Shown here: positions 8,073 through 22,550 of the stretch, one piece after another
Position numbering within the stretch: the stretch's first letter is position 1
Layout of the letters: each line of letters begins with the position of its first letter
From: Pseudomonas entomophila
GTDB lineage: Bacteria > Pseudomonadota > Gammaproteobacteria > Pseudomonadales > Pseudomonadaceae
Length of the DNA stretch: 64,000 nucleotides
Reading direction: 5' to 3'
Assembly: GCF_018417595.1 (NCBI RefSeq)
Contig: NZ_CP070982.1
Coordinates: 372,001 to 436,000, forward strand
Notes under the pieces: generated by a model
What the model was told of the DNA's origin: nothing
Seen by the model: the letters and a program-made list of their open reading frames with translations, nothing else
Databases searched by the model: none
Made by a program: the position numbers and the translations under genes

Positions 8073-8991
8073 CGGTCTTCCAGAAGGGGTAGAAATTGAA
8101 CCATTGCAGCGGTGCCTGGGCGCAGTAGTGGCCCAGGCGTTCTGCGTAGCGGGCGGCCCACTCGGCGATCACCGCGTCGCGCTGGCCACGGCGCCACTGC
8201 AGGCGCTCGACGAACGGCTCGAGGGTGACCTGGTAGCGGCCCTGTTGCTTGAGGCAGAACAGCAGGTTGAGCGGGCAACCCAGCAGCCCGGCCAGCAACC
8301 ACGGCCCCTGGGGGAACGCCGCCGGGTGGCCGAGGAAGTCCACCTCCACGGTGCGCCCGCCGTGCAGCGGCACGCGGTCGCCGGCGATCGCCAGCCATTC
8401 ACCGCGTTCCAGGCGCTCGGACAGTTGCAGCATCACTGCCGGGTCCAGTTCGCTGACCTGGATCAGACGCAGGTGGCTGGCGCCGGCTTCGCCCAGCAGG
8501 CGGTTGAAGTGTTCGGCGTGGCGAGTGTGCACCAGCACGTTCATGGTCACCTGCTCGCCGATCTCGGCCAGGGCCCGGCACACTTCCAGGTTGCCCAGGT
8601 GCGCGCCCACCAGCATCTGGCCGCGCTCGCCACGCAACTGCTGGCGCAGGTTGGCCGGATCGACGATGTCGATCTGCGAAAGCGCCAGCCGGCCGTTCCA
8701 CACGTCGAGCTTGTCCAGCAGGGCTTCGGCGAAGGCCATGAACTGGCGAAACACGCGCCACTGGCCGGGGGCCTGGACCTGGCCGGCGCTCCAGCGGTGC
8801 AGGCGCTGCTGGTACTGCCAGGCGCTGCGCCGGGCGCGGCCACCGAAGACGAAGAAGTAGGCGACGATTACATGGATCAGCGGGCTGAGCACGCGCCGCC
8901 CGAGGAGGCGGGCGAGGGTGGCGGTGAGCTTCATCAGCCAGAAGCTGCCGCGCTCCTGGTGCTCGGCCCAGTGTTGCGGGCGCTCGTTCAT
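8053..8991 (-). CDS. LpxL/HtrB-family lipid acyltransferase
   Basis: A 312-residue protein of the lysophospholipid/lipid A acyltransferase superfamily. GAHLGNLEV provides the HX4E catalytic motif and a membrane-anchoring stretch (PLIHVIVAYFFVF) lies near the N-terminus. The ATG overlaps the glycosyltransferase stop (ATGA), so the pair is coupled. In several aryl polyene clusters a glycosyltransferase and an acyltransferase are fused in one polypeptide; here they are separate. It probably acylates the glyco-lipid anchor to which the polyene is attached in the envelope. That role is inferred. Confidence 0.85.
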   Translation of the reverse strand: MNERPQHWAEHQERGSFWLMKLTATLARLLGRRVLSPLIHVIVAYFFVFGGRARRSAWQYQQRLHRWSAGQVQAPGQWRVFRQFMAFAEALLDKLDVWNGRLALSQIDIVDPANLRQQLRGERGQMLVGAHLGNLEVCRALAEIGEQVTMNVLVHTRHAEHFNRLLGEAGASHLRLIQVSELDPAVMLQLSERLERGEWLAIAGDRVPLHGGRTVEVDFLGHPAAFPQGPWLLAGLLGCPLNLLFCLKQQGRYQVTLEPFVERLQWRRGQRDAVIAEWAARYAERLGHYCAQAPLQWFNFYPFWKTDDDASA

Positions 8992-9722
8992 CCACGCCAC
9001 CTGCGCCAGAGGATCAGCGGGGCGCGCAGGAGCATGCCGAAGAACAGCTTGGCGTGCATCTTCGAGATCAGCGCGTTGTCGTGAAACAGGCGAAAGTGCG
9101 ACAGGCCGTCCTGGGGGTAGTGGACCTTGGTCGGCAGCCAGCGCATCGGCTGGTTGCGCCACGACAGGCGCACCAGGATTTCCGGGTCGAAGTCCATGCG
9201 CCGGCCGAGGCTGACGCTGTCGATCATCGCCAGGGTCGCGGGCAGCGGGTAGACGCGAAAGCCGCACATCGAATCCGGGATACGCAGCGACAGGCTGTTG
9301 ATCCACACCCAGACGTGGGTCAGGTAGCGGGCATACAACCGGCCCTTGGGCACGCTGGCGTCGTACTGTGGATAACCGCACACCAGGGCCTGCGGGTAAG
9401 CCTGCGACTGTTCCAGGAACCGGCTGACATCAGCCAGGTCATGCTGGCCGTCGGCGTCCACCTGCAGGGCGTGGCTGAAGCCCAGTCGCGCGGCTTCGCG
9501 CAGGCCGGCCATCACCGCGCCGCCCTTGCCCTGGTTGACCGCCAGGGTGACCAGGTGAACGTCGTCGCGTTCGGCCAGTTGGCCCAGTACCCGGGCGCAG
9601 GGGGCATGGCTGGCGTCGTCGACCAGCACGCAGGGCAGGCCGGCGCGCAGCAGGTCGTCGACCACCTGGGGCACCGCCTGCTCGTGGTTGTACACCGGGA
9701 TCACCGCGCAGGGCTTATGCAT
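8988..9722 (-). CDS. Glycosyltransferase family 2 protein
   Basis: A 244-residue GT-A fold protein. It starts with PCAVIPVYNHEQAVPQVV, has VLVDDAS for the nucleotide and LQVDADGQHD as the DXD metal site, then typical GT2 features (FRVYPL, RMDFDPEILVRLSW). It resembles dolichol-phosphate-mannose-synthase-like transferases. It overlaps the AMP-ligase gene by 8 bp. Its presumed role is transfer of a sugar to the lipid or aryl part of the aryl polyene conjugate; donor and acceptor cannot be told from sequence. Confidence 0.88.
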   Translation of the reverse strand: MHKPCAVIPVYNHEQAVPQVVDDLLRAGLPCVLVDDASHAPCARVLGQLAERDDVHLVTLAVNQGKGGAVMAGLREAARLGFSHALQVDADGQHDLADVSRFLEQSQAYPQALVCGYPQYDASVPKGRLYARYLTHVWVWINSLSLRIPDSMCGFRVYPLPATLAMIDSVSLGRRMDFDPEILVRLSWRNQPMRWLPTKVHYPQDGLSHFRLFHDNALISKMHAKLFFGMLLRAPLILWRRWRG

Positions 9723-11385
9723 GAGCGGCCTCCAGCACGATGCGGCCACTGGAGCAAGGCTGCCCGGCGCAGGTGTAGGCGAAGTAGAGCTTGCCGCGGG
9801 CGGTGTCGAAGCGCAGGGTCAGCAGCAGCTCGTCGCCGGGGCGCACCAGTTGCTGGAACTTGAGCACTTCCATGCCGGCGAAACGTCGGGCCAGTCGCAG
9901 GTGCGAGGCAGCCAGGGCGATTGCCCAATCGATCTGGACCACACCCGGGAGCACGGGCGTTTGCGGGAAGTGCCCGGGGAAGCAGGCCAGGTCCAGGGGG
10001 ATGGCCAGACGCAGATGCAGTTCTTCGCCTTGCTGCGTCTGCTCCAGCACCTCTGGTGCCATGCTGCGCGGGGCCAGCAGCAGGGCCTGCAGCTCGGCCT
10101 GGGGCAGTTTGCCCTGAGTGTTGAGCGGCAACTGGCGTGCCAGGCGCCAGCGCCGTGGCAGGGCCAGTGCCTCGCAGTGGCCGGCCAGGTGCTGGCGCAG
10201 CCCATCGATCACGGCGCGGCGGCCCTGGTTGCGCAGGGCGTGCAGGCCGGCCGGGGTCAGGGCTACCAGGGCGCCGAGATAGGCGCGGCCTTCCTCGATT
10301 ACCCCCAGGCGCGTCTCGGCGACCCAGGCATGGGCGCACAGGGCCTGCTCGAGCATGGGCAGCGAGATGCGTTTTTCTTCGAGCTTGACGATGCGGTCCA
10401 GCCGGCCGAGCAGGCGGAAGCGCCCGTCGTCGCTGAACTCGGCGGCATCGGCGCTCTGCTCGATGTGCCCGGCAGGCAGGTAGGGGGATGCGATGCGCAG
10501 GGCGCCGTGTTCATCCTGGCTCAAGCGCACGTCGGCGAACGGTTGCCACAGGGGTTGGCCCTGGCGCCAGGCGATACCGCCGGTCTCCGAACTGCCGAGG
10601 ATCTCGGTCGGCCACTGGCCCAGGCGTTGTTGCAGGCACTCGGCAGCGGCCATAGGCAGTTCGCCGCCTGAAGAGAATACCCGCCGCACCGGGCTCAGGG
10701 CCGGCCAATCGAGGTTGTCGCCCATGCGTTTGAGCAGCGCCGGGCTGGCCACCCAGGCGAACGCCGTGTGCTCTCGGCTGGCGCGCTGCAGGTCCTCGGG
10801 GAACGGCAGTTGGCGGCGCTCTAAACCGCGTCCGGCGCACAGTGGCCAGAGCACGCGGAACAGCAGGCCGTAGATGTGCTGGGTGGCGACGCTGCCGATG
10901 ATCCAGGCGCTGCCCAGGTCCTGGCCCCAGAGCTGTTCCAGGGCATTCACTTCGTTGGCCAGCTGGCGCAGGCGCTTGTCGATGCGCTTGGGCTCGCCGC
11001 TGGAACCGGAGGTGCACAGGCTGATGCGGCAGGCGTCGAGGTCAAGGTCGGCAGGGGCGAGCGCTAGCCCCAGCAGCTCGTCGAGCTGCTCGTCGGTGGT
11101 CAGCCACAGGTCGACCTGGGTATGCCAGCGCTCACGGGTGGCGGGTTGCAGGTCGGCGGGCAGCAGCACGTCCACGCCTGCGCGCCAGGCACCGAGCAGG
11201 GCGACGGCCAGCGCCGCGGCGTCTTCCAGGTGCACGGCCAGGCACCGGACCCCACGCTGGCGCAGGCCACCAGCCAGGCGCAGGGCCTGCTGGCACAGCT
11301 CGGCGTGGTCCAGGGCCGGCGCTTGGGTCACCAGGCGCGGCGCGTCCAGCGGGCGCAGCAGGTGTTCGAGGTTGATCCAGTTCAT
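9715..11385 (-). CDS. Fused AMP-ligase (acyl/aryl-ACP synthetase) and FabZ-like hotdog dehydratase
   Basis: A 556-residue fusion. Residues about 1-440 form an ANL-superfamily ligase: ATP-binding [11 protein letters not shown] at 124-134, then SSGGELP, GSSETGG, the hinge [17 protein letters not shown] and a C-terminal LPLNTQGK lysine. Residues about 450-556 form a hotdog domain with [11 protein letters not shown], the FabZ/FabA-type active-site histidine motif. The ligase would activate the arylacrylate and load it on an ACP; the second domain would dehydrate 3-hydroxyacyl intermediates. In other aryl polyene clusters these are often separate genes (ApeH and ApeI). The ATG overlaps the upstream stop. 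Confidence 0.9.
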   Translation of the reverse strand: MNWINLEHLLRPLDAPRLVTQAPALDHAELCQQALRLAGGLRQRGVRCLAVHLEDAAALAVALLGAWRAGVDVLLPADLQPATRERWHTQVDLWLTTDEQLDELLGLALAPADLDLDACRISLCTSGSSGEPKRIDKRLRQLANEVNALEQLWGQDLGSAWIIGSVATQHIYGLLFRVLWPLCAGRGLERRQLPFPEDLQRASREHTAFAWVASPALLKRMGDNLDWPALSPVRRVFSSGGELPMAAAECLQQRLGQWPTEILGSSETGGIAWRQGQPLWQPFADVRLSQDEHGALRIASPYLPAGHIEQSADAAEFSDDGRFRLLGRLDRIVKLEEKRISLPMLEQALCAHAWVAETRLGVIEEGRAYLGALVALTPAGLHALRNQGRRAVIDGLRQHLAGHCEALALPRRWRLARQLPLNTQGKLPQAELQALLLAPRSMAPEVLEQTQQGEELHLRLAIPLDLACFPGHFPQTPVLPGVVQIDWAIALAASHLRLARRFAGMEVLKFQQLVRPGDELLLTLRFDTARGKLYFAYTCAGQPCSSGRIVLEAAHA

Positions 11386-11927
11386 GAGCGTCCTCGCACA
11401 CGTTGTCTTATCAGCCATTCGACGGCGAACAGCAGGCCCATCGCGGCGTAGGCGATCAGGCCGTTGTACAGGGTCCACCAGGCCAGTGGCGCCCACAGAG
11501 TGAGGCTGGCGGCGATCAGGCCGTTGCCCAGGAAGAACAGGCACCACACCTGGGTCACGCGGCGGGTGTAACGCACGGCGTGGGGCGGTAGGTCGGGGTC
11601 GCGCAGGCGCGCCAGGCGTTCTGCCACCGGCATGCCGCGCAGCAGGCTGGCGCCGAACAGGGCCAGCATGAAGGCGCTGATCAGCACCGGGTACCAGCGC
11701 AGCAGCTGCGGGCTGTCGGACAGCCCCAGCAGGGCGCAGAACGCCAGCGCCACCAGCGCCATCCACAGGTTGCCCGGGCGGCGCGGCGTGCTCAGTGCAC
11801 GGGCCAGCCACAGGCCACCGAGCAGCAGGCCGAATTGCCAGGGGGCGAAATGGGCCATGCCGAAGTGCACCGCGAAGGGGTACAGCAGCCCGGCCAGCAG
11901 CAGGCCGAGGCCGATCAGGCGCTTCAT
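11382..11927 (-). CDS. COG4648-type integral membrane protein
   Basis: A 181-residue hydrophobic protein with about five to six membrane helices, beginning MKRLIGLGLLLAGLLYPF and ending in a basic tail. A protein of this size and type is a constant member of aryl polyene clusters next to the AMP-ligase and ACPs (ApeG-like), where its function is unknown. Both ends overlap their neighbours by four bases (ATGA), so expression is tightly coupled to the ACP and ligase genes. Confidence 0.82.
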   Translation of the reverse strand: MKRLIGLGLLLAGLLYPFAVHFGMAHFAPWQFGLLLGGLWLARALSTPRRPGNLWMALVALAFCALLGLSDSPQLLRWYPVLISAFMLALFGASLLRGMPVAERLARLRDPDLPPHAVRYTRRVTQVWCLFFLGNGLIAASLTLWAPLAWWTLYNGLIAYAAMGLLFAVEWLIRQRVRGRS

Positions 11928-12178
11928 GCCGCCGGGTTGACCAGGCGGTGCACCGCCTCTACCACGTCATTGACGGTACGCACCGACTTGAAGTCGTCGG
12001 CGGCGATCTTCTTGCCGGTCTGGCGCTTGATGTGGTCGATCAGGTCGACGGCGTCGATGCTGTCGATTTCCAGGTCCTGGTACAGGTTGGCGTCCAGGGT
12101 GACGCGCTCGGGTTCCAGTTCGAACAGCTCGACCAGGGCGTCGCGCAGGATGTTGAAGATATCTTCACGGGTTTGCAT
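11924..12178 (-). CDS. Acyl carrier protein
   Basis: An 84-residue ACP. The phosphopantetheine serine is Ser40 in LEIDSIDAVDL, a canonical DSxxxxD context. It is the second of two consecutive ACP genes (9 bp after the first). In characterised aryl polyene systems one ACP takes the aryl starter and the other the malonyl extender units. Which is which here cannot be decided by eye. Confidence 0.93.
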   Translation of the reverse strand: MQTREDIFNILRDALVELFELEPERVTLDANLYQDLEIDSIDAVDLIDHIKRQTGKKIAADDFKSVRTVNDVVEAVHRLVNPAA

Positions 12179-12187
12179 GGTGCGGTC

Positions 12188-12460
12188 TCAGGCTGCCTGG
12201 CGAGCGGTGACGAACGCCGCGAGGGTGGCGACGTTGGTGAAATGGTTGCGGGTATCCTTGGCGTCGGCGTCGATCTTGATGCCGTAGCGCTTCTGGATCG
12301 CCAGGCCGAGTTCGAGGGCGTCCACCGAGTCCAGGCCCAGGCCTTCGCCGAACAGGGTCTGCTGGTCGTCGATGTCCTGCACGCTGATGTCTTCCAGGCC
12401 GAGGGCGTCGATGATCAGTTGCTTGAGGTCATGGTGCAGGTGTTGCTGTGCATCGCTCAT
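12188..12460 (-). CDS. Acyl carrier protein
   Basis: A 90-residue ACP with the attachment serine at Ser45 in GLGLDSVDALEL. It is acidic and helical. Its ATG lies within the end of the acyltransferase gene (32 bp overlap), which marks it as part of the same operon. It pairs with the ACP gene just downstream as a two-carrier set, the arrangement of aryl polyene clusters (ApeE/ApeF-like). Confidence 0.93.
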   Translation of the reverse strand: MSDAQQHLHHDLKQLIIDALGLEDISVQDIDDQQTLFGEGLGLDSVDALELGLAIQKRYGIKIDADAKDTRNHFTNVATLAAFVTARQAA

Positions 12461-13247
12461 CGGCGGCGAGCTCCTTTATGTAGTGCTGGTGCAGAAAATC
12501 GTTGAGGCGGCGCGAGGCGATCGGCGCCGGGCCCATGGCGGCGTAGGCCTGGGGGTCGATATCGGTACCGACGCGCAGGCTGAAGTGCACGCGACGGCAG
12601 GGGATGCGATACCAGGGCTCGTGCTTGGTCAGGGTGGTGGGGCTGACGCGGATGGTCACCGGTGTGATGATCTTCGCACCGCGCAGGGCGATGGCCGCGG
12701 CGCCGCGATGAAAGGCGGGGGCCTGGCCGGGCGCGGTGCGCGTACCCTCGGGGAAGATGATCAATGGTTGGCCTTGCTGCAGCGCGGCGACGGCGTTGTC
12801 GAGCATGTCCATGCTGCCGTCGTTGCCGATGTACTGGGCCTCGCTCACCGGGCCGCGGGTGAACGGGTTGGTGAACAGGCTGTGCTTGACCACACAGTTG
12901 GCCTGGCGCACCAGGCCGATGAGGAACACCACGTCGATCAGCGACGGATGGTTGGCGATGATCATCTGCCCGGGCCGGCCCAGGCGCTCGGCGCCTTCGA
13001 CTTCATAGGTGAGCACGCCGGCTGTGTGCATGAAGCGGATGAAGCGCCAGAACAGCCAGCCGATGGTGCGTCGGGCGCGCTGGCGGTGGCGCGCGGCGTC
13101 ACCTGGCAGGAAGGCGAGCAGGGGGAAGACCAGCAGGCGCAGGCACAGGCCGCCCAGGCCGAACAGGCCGAAGCTCAGGGCGGTGGCCAGCAGGCGCCAG
13201 TGATAGGCGTCCCGCGGGCGCTCTATGGCTGTCGTTGCCAGTTCCAT
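12429..13247 (-). CDS. PlsC-type 1-acylglycerol-3-phosphate acyltransferase family protein
   Basis: A 272-residue membrane-associated acyltransferase. A hydrophobic helix lies at about 21-47. The catalytic NHPSLID (N99-D105) is the NHX4D motif, and FPEGTRT is the substrate-binding block III. The start used (MELATTAIER) overlaps the upstream ketosynthase-like gene by 25 bp; upstream in-frame codons would only be antisense-free readthrough of that gene. It is a second acyltransferase in the cluster besides the LpxL-type one and likely helps build the lipid anchor of the pigment. Confidence 0.86.
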   Translation of the reverse strand: MELATTAIERPRDAYHWRLLATALSFGLFGLGGLCLRLLVFPLLAFLPGDAARHRQRARRTIGWLFWRFIRFMHTAGVLTYEVEGAERLGRPGQMIIANHPSLIDVVFLIGLVRQANCVVKHSLFTNPFTRGPVSEAQYIGNDGSMDMLDNAVAALQQGQPLIIFPEGTRTAPGQAPAFHRGAAAIALRGAKIITPVTIRVSPTTLTKHEPWYRIPCRRVHFSLRVGTDIDPQAYAAMGPAPIASRRLNDFLHQHYIKELAADERCTATPAP

Positions 13248-13945
13248 GTGCGACGGTTCCAGGTGTGAGTAAAGGAGGGGGTGTTGCCCAGCGAGGCTTT
13301 CAACCAGCTCAGGGCGTGAGGCAGCGGGGTGTGCGGCGCGTCCGGAGAGGAATGGTGGCTTAGTGCTAGCCTCCATTGTCGCCCAGCTGTGAGGCGTAAC
13401 GCCAGCGCATAGGCGAAGGGCACGTCGTCGATCCAGGGGCCGTACACCGGTGGCGGCAGTTCCTCGGCGATGATCAACAGCACTGCCGGGGCGCCTTCTT
13501 GCAACAGGCCGGCGGCTTCGAGCAGGCCTTGTTCGAAGCCGTCGCCGGCTGCGGCCAGGGCGGTCATCTCGCAGGTTTCGCCGCGCAGGATCGACCACAG
13601 GCCGATCACGGCATTGTGCACCGACAGGCTGAACTGGGTGGGCGAAAGTGGCTGCTGGTCAGCCAGGTCGCTGAGAATCGAGAAGGTGCGGGGTGTTTCA
13701 CCGTGGCGCGAGACGAATACCAGCGGCATCGGCGCGCAGCCCTCGGCCAGCGGCCAGCCCACGGCGAACGCCATGCGCGCCAGCTGGCTGAGGCGGCGAC
13801 GCTGCATGGCGGGCAGAAACGATACGTCCGGCACCTGCGCTTCGGCAGAGGGGCGTGCGCCGGTGGCGGCCCAGGATTGCCAGTCGGCGGGCGTCGGCAG
13901 GCCGGGGGCCCAGGCGCGCCATTGGCTGATATCAAAGGTGATCAT
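13223..13945 (-). CDS. Beta-ketoacyl synthase N-terminal-like / chain-length-factor-like protein
   Basis: A 240-residue protein similar to the ketoacyl-synt_2 family found at the head of aryl polyene operons. It contains FVSRHGE, PTQFSLSVHNAVIGLWSI and a ketosynthase-like GDGFEQGLLEAA strand. The position of the nucleophilic cysteine of true ketosynthases reads Ala (TALAAAGDG), so it should not condense by itself. It probably acts as a chain-length factor or partner of a ketosynthase encoded outside the window. It is the first gene of the operon; the ATG at 13945 is preferred over upstream in-frame codons that lie in the divergent promoter region. Confidence 0.8.
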   Translation of the reverse strand: MITFDISQWRAWAPGLPTPADWQSWAATGARPSAEAQVPDVSFLPAMQRRRLSQLARMAFAVGWPLAEGCAPMPLVFVSRHGETPRTFSILSDLADQQPLSPTQFSLSVHNAVIGLWSILRGETCEMTALAAAGDGFEQGLLEAAGLLQEGAPAVLLIIAEELPPPVYGPWIDDVPFAYALALRLTAGRQWRLALSHHSSPDAPHTPLPHALSWLKASLGNTPSFTHTWNRRTWNWQRQP

Positions 13946-14264
13946 GGTGCTTGTTACTTCCCGCTCTGTGGGACTTCCTTGCCTTGGGAATGACTCGGAA
14001 CACAGACCTTGCAGGGTGGCGCTTTGCCGAGTGGCGCGCATTATCCCGGTGACGGAGATGTGTAGCAATTAGTCGTTACATTCTTGCCAGTCAGACATTG
14101 CATTCTCGAAGAAGTATCGAGTTGGATGATCCGGGTAGGCATTTTCCGACGGCTGGTCAGAGACAGGTTGTCGGTCGCACACGCTGCAACTTGAGCGAAG
14201 AGTGCTGGCCAATACCGGTGCGGCGCCACATACTCGGGCATTCGTTGATACACGGAGGTCTGTC
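13946..14264. other. Divergent intergenic region (aryl polyene operon / ParA-like gene)
   Basis: These 319 bases separate two divergent genes and must hold the promoter of the long minus-strand operon and that of the ParA-like gene. Only a small dyad (CTCGA-N7-TCGAG, 14105-14121) and a good Shine-Dalgarno (GGAGG at about 14253-14257) before the ParA-like ATG were noted. No convincing sigma-70 hexamer pair or small gene was seen. Confidence 0.5.
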
Positions 14265-15041
14265 ATGCGGCGCGTGGTGTTCAATCAGAAAGGTGGCGTG
14301 GGCAAATCGAGCATTGCCTGCAATCTGGCGGCGGTGAGTGCCAGCGAAGGCTACCGGACCCTGCTGATCGACCTGGATGCCCAGGCCAACTCGACCCAGT
14401 ACCTGACCGGCCTGACCGGCGACGACATTCCCATGGGCATCGCCGACTTCTTCAAGCAGTCGCTGTCCAGCGGGCCGTTCGCCAAGAAGAACAAGGTCGA
14501 TATCTATGAAACCCCTTTCGACAACCTGCACGTGGTCACCGCCACGGCGGAGCTGGCCGACCTGCAGCCCAAGCTCGAGGCCAAGCACAAGATCAACAAG
14601 CTGCGCAAACTGCTGGAAGAGCTGGACGAGGACTACGATCGTATCTACATCGATACCCCGCCAGCCTTGAATTTCTATGCGGTTTCCGCGTTGATCGCCG
14701 CTGATCGTGTGCTCATTCCCTTCGATTGCGACAGTTTCTCGCGCCAGGCGCTGTACGGCCTGCTGGCCGAGATCGACGAGTTGAAGGACGACCACAACGA
14801 AGAGCTGGTGGTCGAGGGCATCGTGGTCAACCAGTTCCAGTCACGCGCCAGCCTGCCGCAGCAGATGCTCGACGAGCTGCTGGCCGAGGGGTTGCCGGTG
14901 CTGCCGGTGTACCTCGGCAGCTCGGTGAAGATGCGCGAGTCCCACCATGCCAGCCTGCCGCTGATCCATCTTGAGCCACGGCACAAGCTGACCCAGCAGT
15001 TCGTCGAGTTGCATTCGTTGCTCGAGGAGAATGCTGGATAA
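14265..15041 (+). CDS. Orphan ParA/MinD-family ATPase
   Basis: A 258-residue ParA-type ATPase. Deviant Walker A is KGGVGKSS (residues 9-16); [12 protein letters not shown] and IYIDTPP follow as the A' and Walker B regions. No parB gene or parS-like site is next to it, so it is not the chromosome-partition parA. Solitary ParA-like proteins position protein clusters or other cargo. The ATG at 14265 has GGAGG eight bases upstream; a longer frame from 14202 lacks a ribosome site. A REP-type inverted repeat follows the gene. Confidence 0.88.
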   Translation: MRRVVFNQKGGVGKSSIACNLAAVSASEGYRTLLIDLDAQANSTQYLTGLTGDDIPMGIADFFKQSLSSGPFAKKNKVDIYETPFDNLHVVTATAELADLQPKLEAKHKINKLRKLLEELDEDYDRIYIDTPPALNFYAVSALIAADRVLIPFDCDSFSRQALYGLLAEIDELKDDHNEELVVEGIVVNQFQSRASLPQQMLDELLAEGLPVLPVYLGSSVKMRESHHASLPLIHLEPRHKLTQQFVELHSLLEENAG

Positions 15042-15074
15042 GGTTTGGTGGGGTTGGAGTTGTCTGGTGCCTGG

Positions 15075-15290
15075 GCGATCGAGCGCCGCCCGCGCCGCAC
15101 ATCGCGGATGAATCCGCTCCTACATTTTTTGCATCGTGGCCATGACAGATAGGCCATGGTTCGCCGACGCCATCCACCTGCCTGAAGCCCTGCACCTAGG
15201 CTGGCAACCACGACCTCACAGGTGCGGCACGTTGCAACGAATGTAGGAGCGGATTCATCCGCGATGCGCCGCGCGGGCGGCGCTCGGTCT
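15075..15290. repeat. Inverted pair of CTCCTACA-type REP elements
   Basis: GAGCGCCGCCCGCGC followed by ATCGCGGATGAATCCGCTCC lies at about 15080-15123. Its inverse, GTAGGAGCGGATTCATCC then GCGCGGGCGGCGCTC, lies at about 15243-15285. The arms are long (over 40 bases) and about 110 bases apart. The region between carries no gene. It lies between the convergent ends of the ParA-like gene and trxC. Confidence 0.85.
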
Positions 15291-15321
15291 CATAGGCGCC
15301 AGAAATCTCAAACCATGCTCC

Positions 15322-15756
15322 CTAAACCCCCTGGCCGCGCAACCATTCCAGCAGCGACTGGAGCGGGAAGGCGCCGGCCTGGCGCGCCACTTCGCGGCCA
15401 TTCCTGAACAGGATCAGGCTGGGGATCGAACGGATGCCCAGCTGCCCGGCGAGGTTGCGGTTGGCCTCGCTGTCGAGCTTGGCCAGGCGGCAGCGACCGG
15501 CCAGCTGCCGCGCAGCCTGTTCGAAGGTCGGGGCGAAGCTCTTGCACGGGCCGCACCAGTCGGCCCAGACATCCAGCAGCAACGGCAGGTCGCCCTTGAT
15601 CTGGGCGGCGTAGGTGCTTTCGGTCAGCTCGAAGGGGCGGGCGAGCAGCACCTCCTGCTTGCAGCGGCCGCATTTCGGGTTGTCGCCCAGGCGCTCGGTG
15701 GGCAGGCGGTTGAGGCCGTTGCAGTGGGGGCAGGGGATTACCAGGGGTGCGGACAT
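15322..15756 (-). CDS. trxC: Thioredoxin 2
   Basis: A 144-residue thioredoxin with an N-terminal zinc-binding segment (CPHC near residue 9 and CGRC near residue 29) before the thioredoxin fold. The active site is WADWCGPCK. The two CxxC pairs plus WCGPC distinguish TrxC from TrxA. It reduces protein disulfides in the cytoplasm and is usually induced by oxidative stress. It is monocistronic, separated from selO by 66 bp holding a single REP-like half (about 15782-15812). Confidence 0.95.
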   Translation of the reverse strand: MSAPLVIPCPHCNGLNRLPTERLGDNPKCGRCKQEVLLARPFELTESTYAAQIKGDLPLLLDVWADWCGPCKSFAPTFEQAARQLAGRCRLAKLDSEANRNLAGQLGIRSIPSLILFRNGREVARQAGAFPLQSLLEWLRGQGV

Positions 15757-15822
15757 GGGGGCTCCAGTTGATTTAGGCGTGTGGCCCGTTTGCCGGCTTG
15801 CCGGCGAACCAGGGTTTCATGT

Positions 15823-17421
<1,599 letters not shown>

Positions 17422-17441
17422 TCAGGCCTGCTGGCGTCCAG

Positions 17442-20771
<3,330 letters not shown>

Positions 20772-20807
20772 AGGCTGACTACATTGGGTACGGGGCAGGG
20801 ATGCAGT

Positions 20808-22550
20808 TTAGAGGAACAACCCAGGGCCGGGTCGAGTACCTTCGGGGAATCTGACGCCCACTTTCTGGATCTTGTTCCCGTCCATGACCGCGACGGTCCA
20901 GATCGTGCCGTGCCATTCGATCTGGTCGCCTACTACTGGCGCGCCTCCGACCTTCTGTCGGATGAACTGCGCCAGCGGCATTTTCGCGTCCAGGCCGTCG
21001 AGTTTCAGGCCATAAAGCGCGGCCACCGCGCCCAGCTCGGCATCGCCTTCGAGGACGAAGTCGCCGAAGAAGCGCAGGTCCAGGCCACGCTGTGGCGCCT
21101 GGCTGAACAGTTTGCCCAGGGCTGGCAGGTTGTGTTCGTGGCCGATCACGCAGAGCATGTCGCCGACTTCAAGCACGGTACTGCCCGAGGGGTGCAGCAA
21201 CTGCTCCTTGCGGAACAACGCGGCGATGCGCGTGCCCTCAGGCATCTTCAGCTCCCGCAGGGCCGCGCCGATGCACCATTTCTCGGCGCCCAGGCGGTAG
21301 ACGAACAGCTCCCACTCGCTGGTGACATGCACTTCGAGCGCGGAGCGGGAAATCGGTGCCGGATCCGGTGGCACGGTAACCTTCAGCAGCTTGGCCATCC
21401 ACGGCAGGCTGGTGCCTTGCACCAGCAGCGACACCAGCACGATGAAGAATGCCAGGTTGAAGAACAGCTGGGCGTCCGGCAGGCCGGCCATCAGCGGGAA
21501 CACCGCCAGGATGATCGGTACCGCGCCGCGCAGGCCGACCCAGCTGATGAAGCCTTTCTCGCGGCCATGGAAGGCCTTGAACGGCAGCAGGGCGGCGACC
21601 ACCGACAGCGGCCGGGCGAACAGGATCATCCACAGCGCCAGGCCCAGCGCCGGCAAGGCGATGGGCAGCAGGTCGTGGGGCGTGACCAGCAGGCCCAGTA
21701 CCAGGAACATGCCGATCTGCGCCAGCCAGGCCATGCCGTCGAGCATGTGCAGGATGCCGTGGCGGCTGCGGATCGGCCTGTTGCCCAACACCAGGCCGCA
21801 CAGGTAGACGGCGAGGAAACCGCTGCCGTGCAGGGCGTTGGTCAGGGAGAAAACCACCAGGCCGCCAGCCACCACCAGGATCGGGTACAGGCCGCCGGCC
21901 AGGTTGATGCGGTTGACCAGTTGCAGCATCAGCCAGCCGCCGCCCAGGCCCATCAACCCGCCGATACCGAACTCGCGCAGCAGGTGAGTGAGCAGGCTCC
22001 AGTGCAGGCCGGTCTGGCCGCTGGCGATCATGTCGATCAGGGTGACGGTGAGGAACACCGCCATGGGGTCGTTACTGCCCGACTCGATCTCCAGCGTGGC
22101 GGTGACCCGCTCGTTCAGGCCCTTGCCGCCGAGCAGCGAGAACACCGCCGCAGCGTCGGTGGAACCGACGATGGCGCCGATCAGCAGGCCCTGGATCAGG
22201 CTCAGGTCGAACAGCCAGGCGGCGACCATGCCGGTCAGCCCGGTGGTGATCAGCACCCCCACCGTGGCCAGCGACAACGCCGGCCACAGGGCCACGCGGA
22301 AACTCGCCACCCGCGTGCGCAAGCCGCCGTCGAGCAGGATCACCGCCAGTGCCAGGTTGCCCACCAGGTAGGCGGTCGGGTAATTGTTGAAGATGATGCC
22401 GCCGCCATCGACCCCGGCGATCATGCCGACCGCGAGGATGATGACGAGAATGGGGATGCCCAGGCGCGATGACAGCGAGCTGACCAGGATACTTGCCCCT
22501 ACCAGCAAAGCGCCGATCAGGAACAGGCTGTTGATGGTGCTCGCATCCAA
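20808..22550 (-). CDS. nhaP2: K+/H+ antiporter NhaP2 (CvrA)
   Basis: A 580-residue CPA1 antiporter. About twelve helices include [26 protein letters not shown] (the acidic transport site) and [17 protein letters not shown]. They are followed by a cytoplasmic TrkA-C-like domain ([13 protein letters not shown] onward) and a CorC/HlyC-like C-terminal part. The start is taken as TTG at 22550 ([10 protein letters not shown]) with CCGGAG eight bases upstream. This gives the length usual for the family; an in-frame extension upstream to 22661 is basic and unlike the family. It exports K+ in exchange for H+ and helps cells at low osmolarity. Confidence 0.92.
   Translation of the reverse strand: MDASTINSLFLIGALLVGASILVSSLSSRLGIPILVIILAVGMIAGVDGGGIIFNNYPTAYLVGNLALAVILLDGGLRTRVASFRVALWPALSLATVGVLITTGLTGMVAAWLFDLSLIQGLLIGAIVGSTDAAAVFSLLGGKGLNERVTATLEIESGSNDPMAVFLTVTLIDMIASGQTGLHWSLLTHLLREFGIGGLMGLGGGWLMLQLVNRINLAGGLYPILVVAGGLVVFSLTNALHGSGFLAVYLCGLVLGNRPIRSRHGILHMLDGMAWLAQIGMFLVLGLLVTPHDLLPIALPALGLALWMILFARPLSVVAALLPFKAFHGREKGFISWVGLRGAVPIILAVFPLMAGLPDAQLFFNLAFFIVLVSLLVQGTSLPWMAKLLKVTVPPDPAPISRSALEVHVTSEWELFVYRLGAEKWCIGAALRELKMPEGTRIAALFRKEQLLHPSGSTVLEVGDMLCVIGHEHNLPALGKLFSQAPQRGLDLRFFGDFVLEGDAELGAVAALYGLKLDGLDAKMPLAQFIRQKVGGAPVVGDQIEWHGTIWTVAVMDGNKIQKVGVRFPEGTRPGPGLFL

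Noticed and set aside
14075..14140. Small gene in the gap before the ParA-like gene
   Set aside because: Short open frames there lack ribosome sites and similarity to any family.
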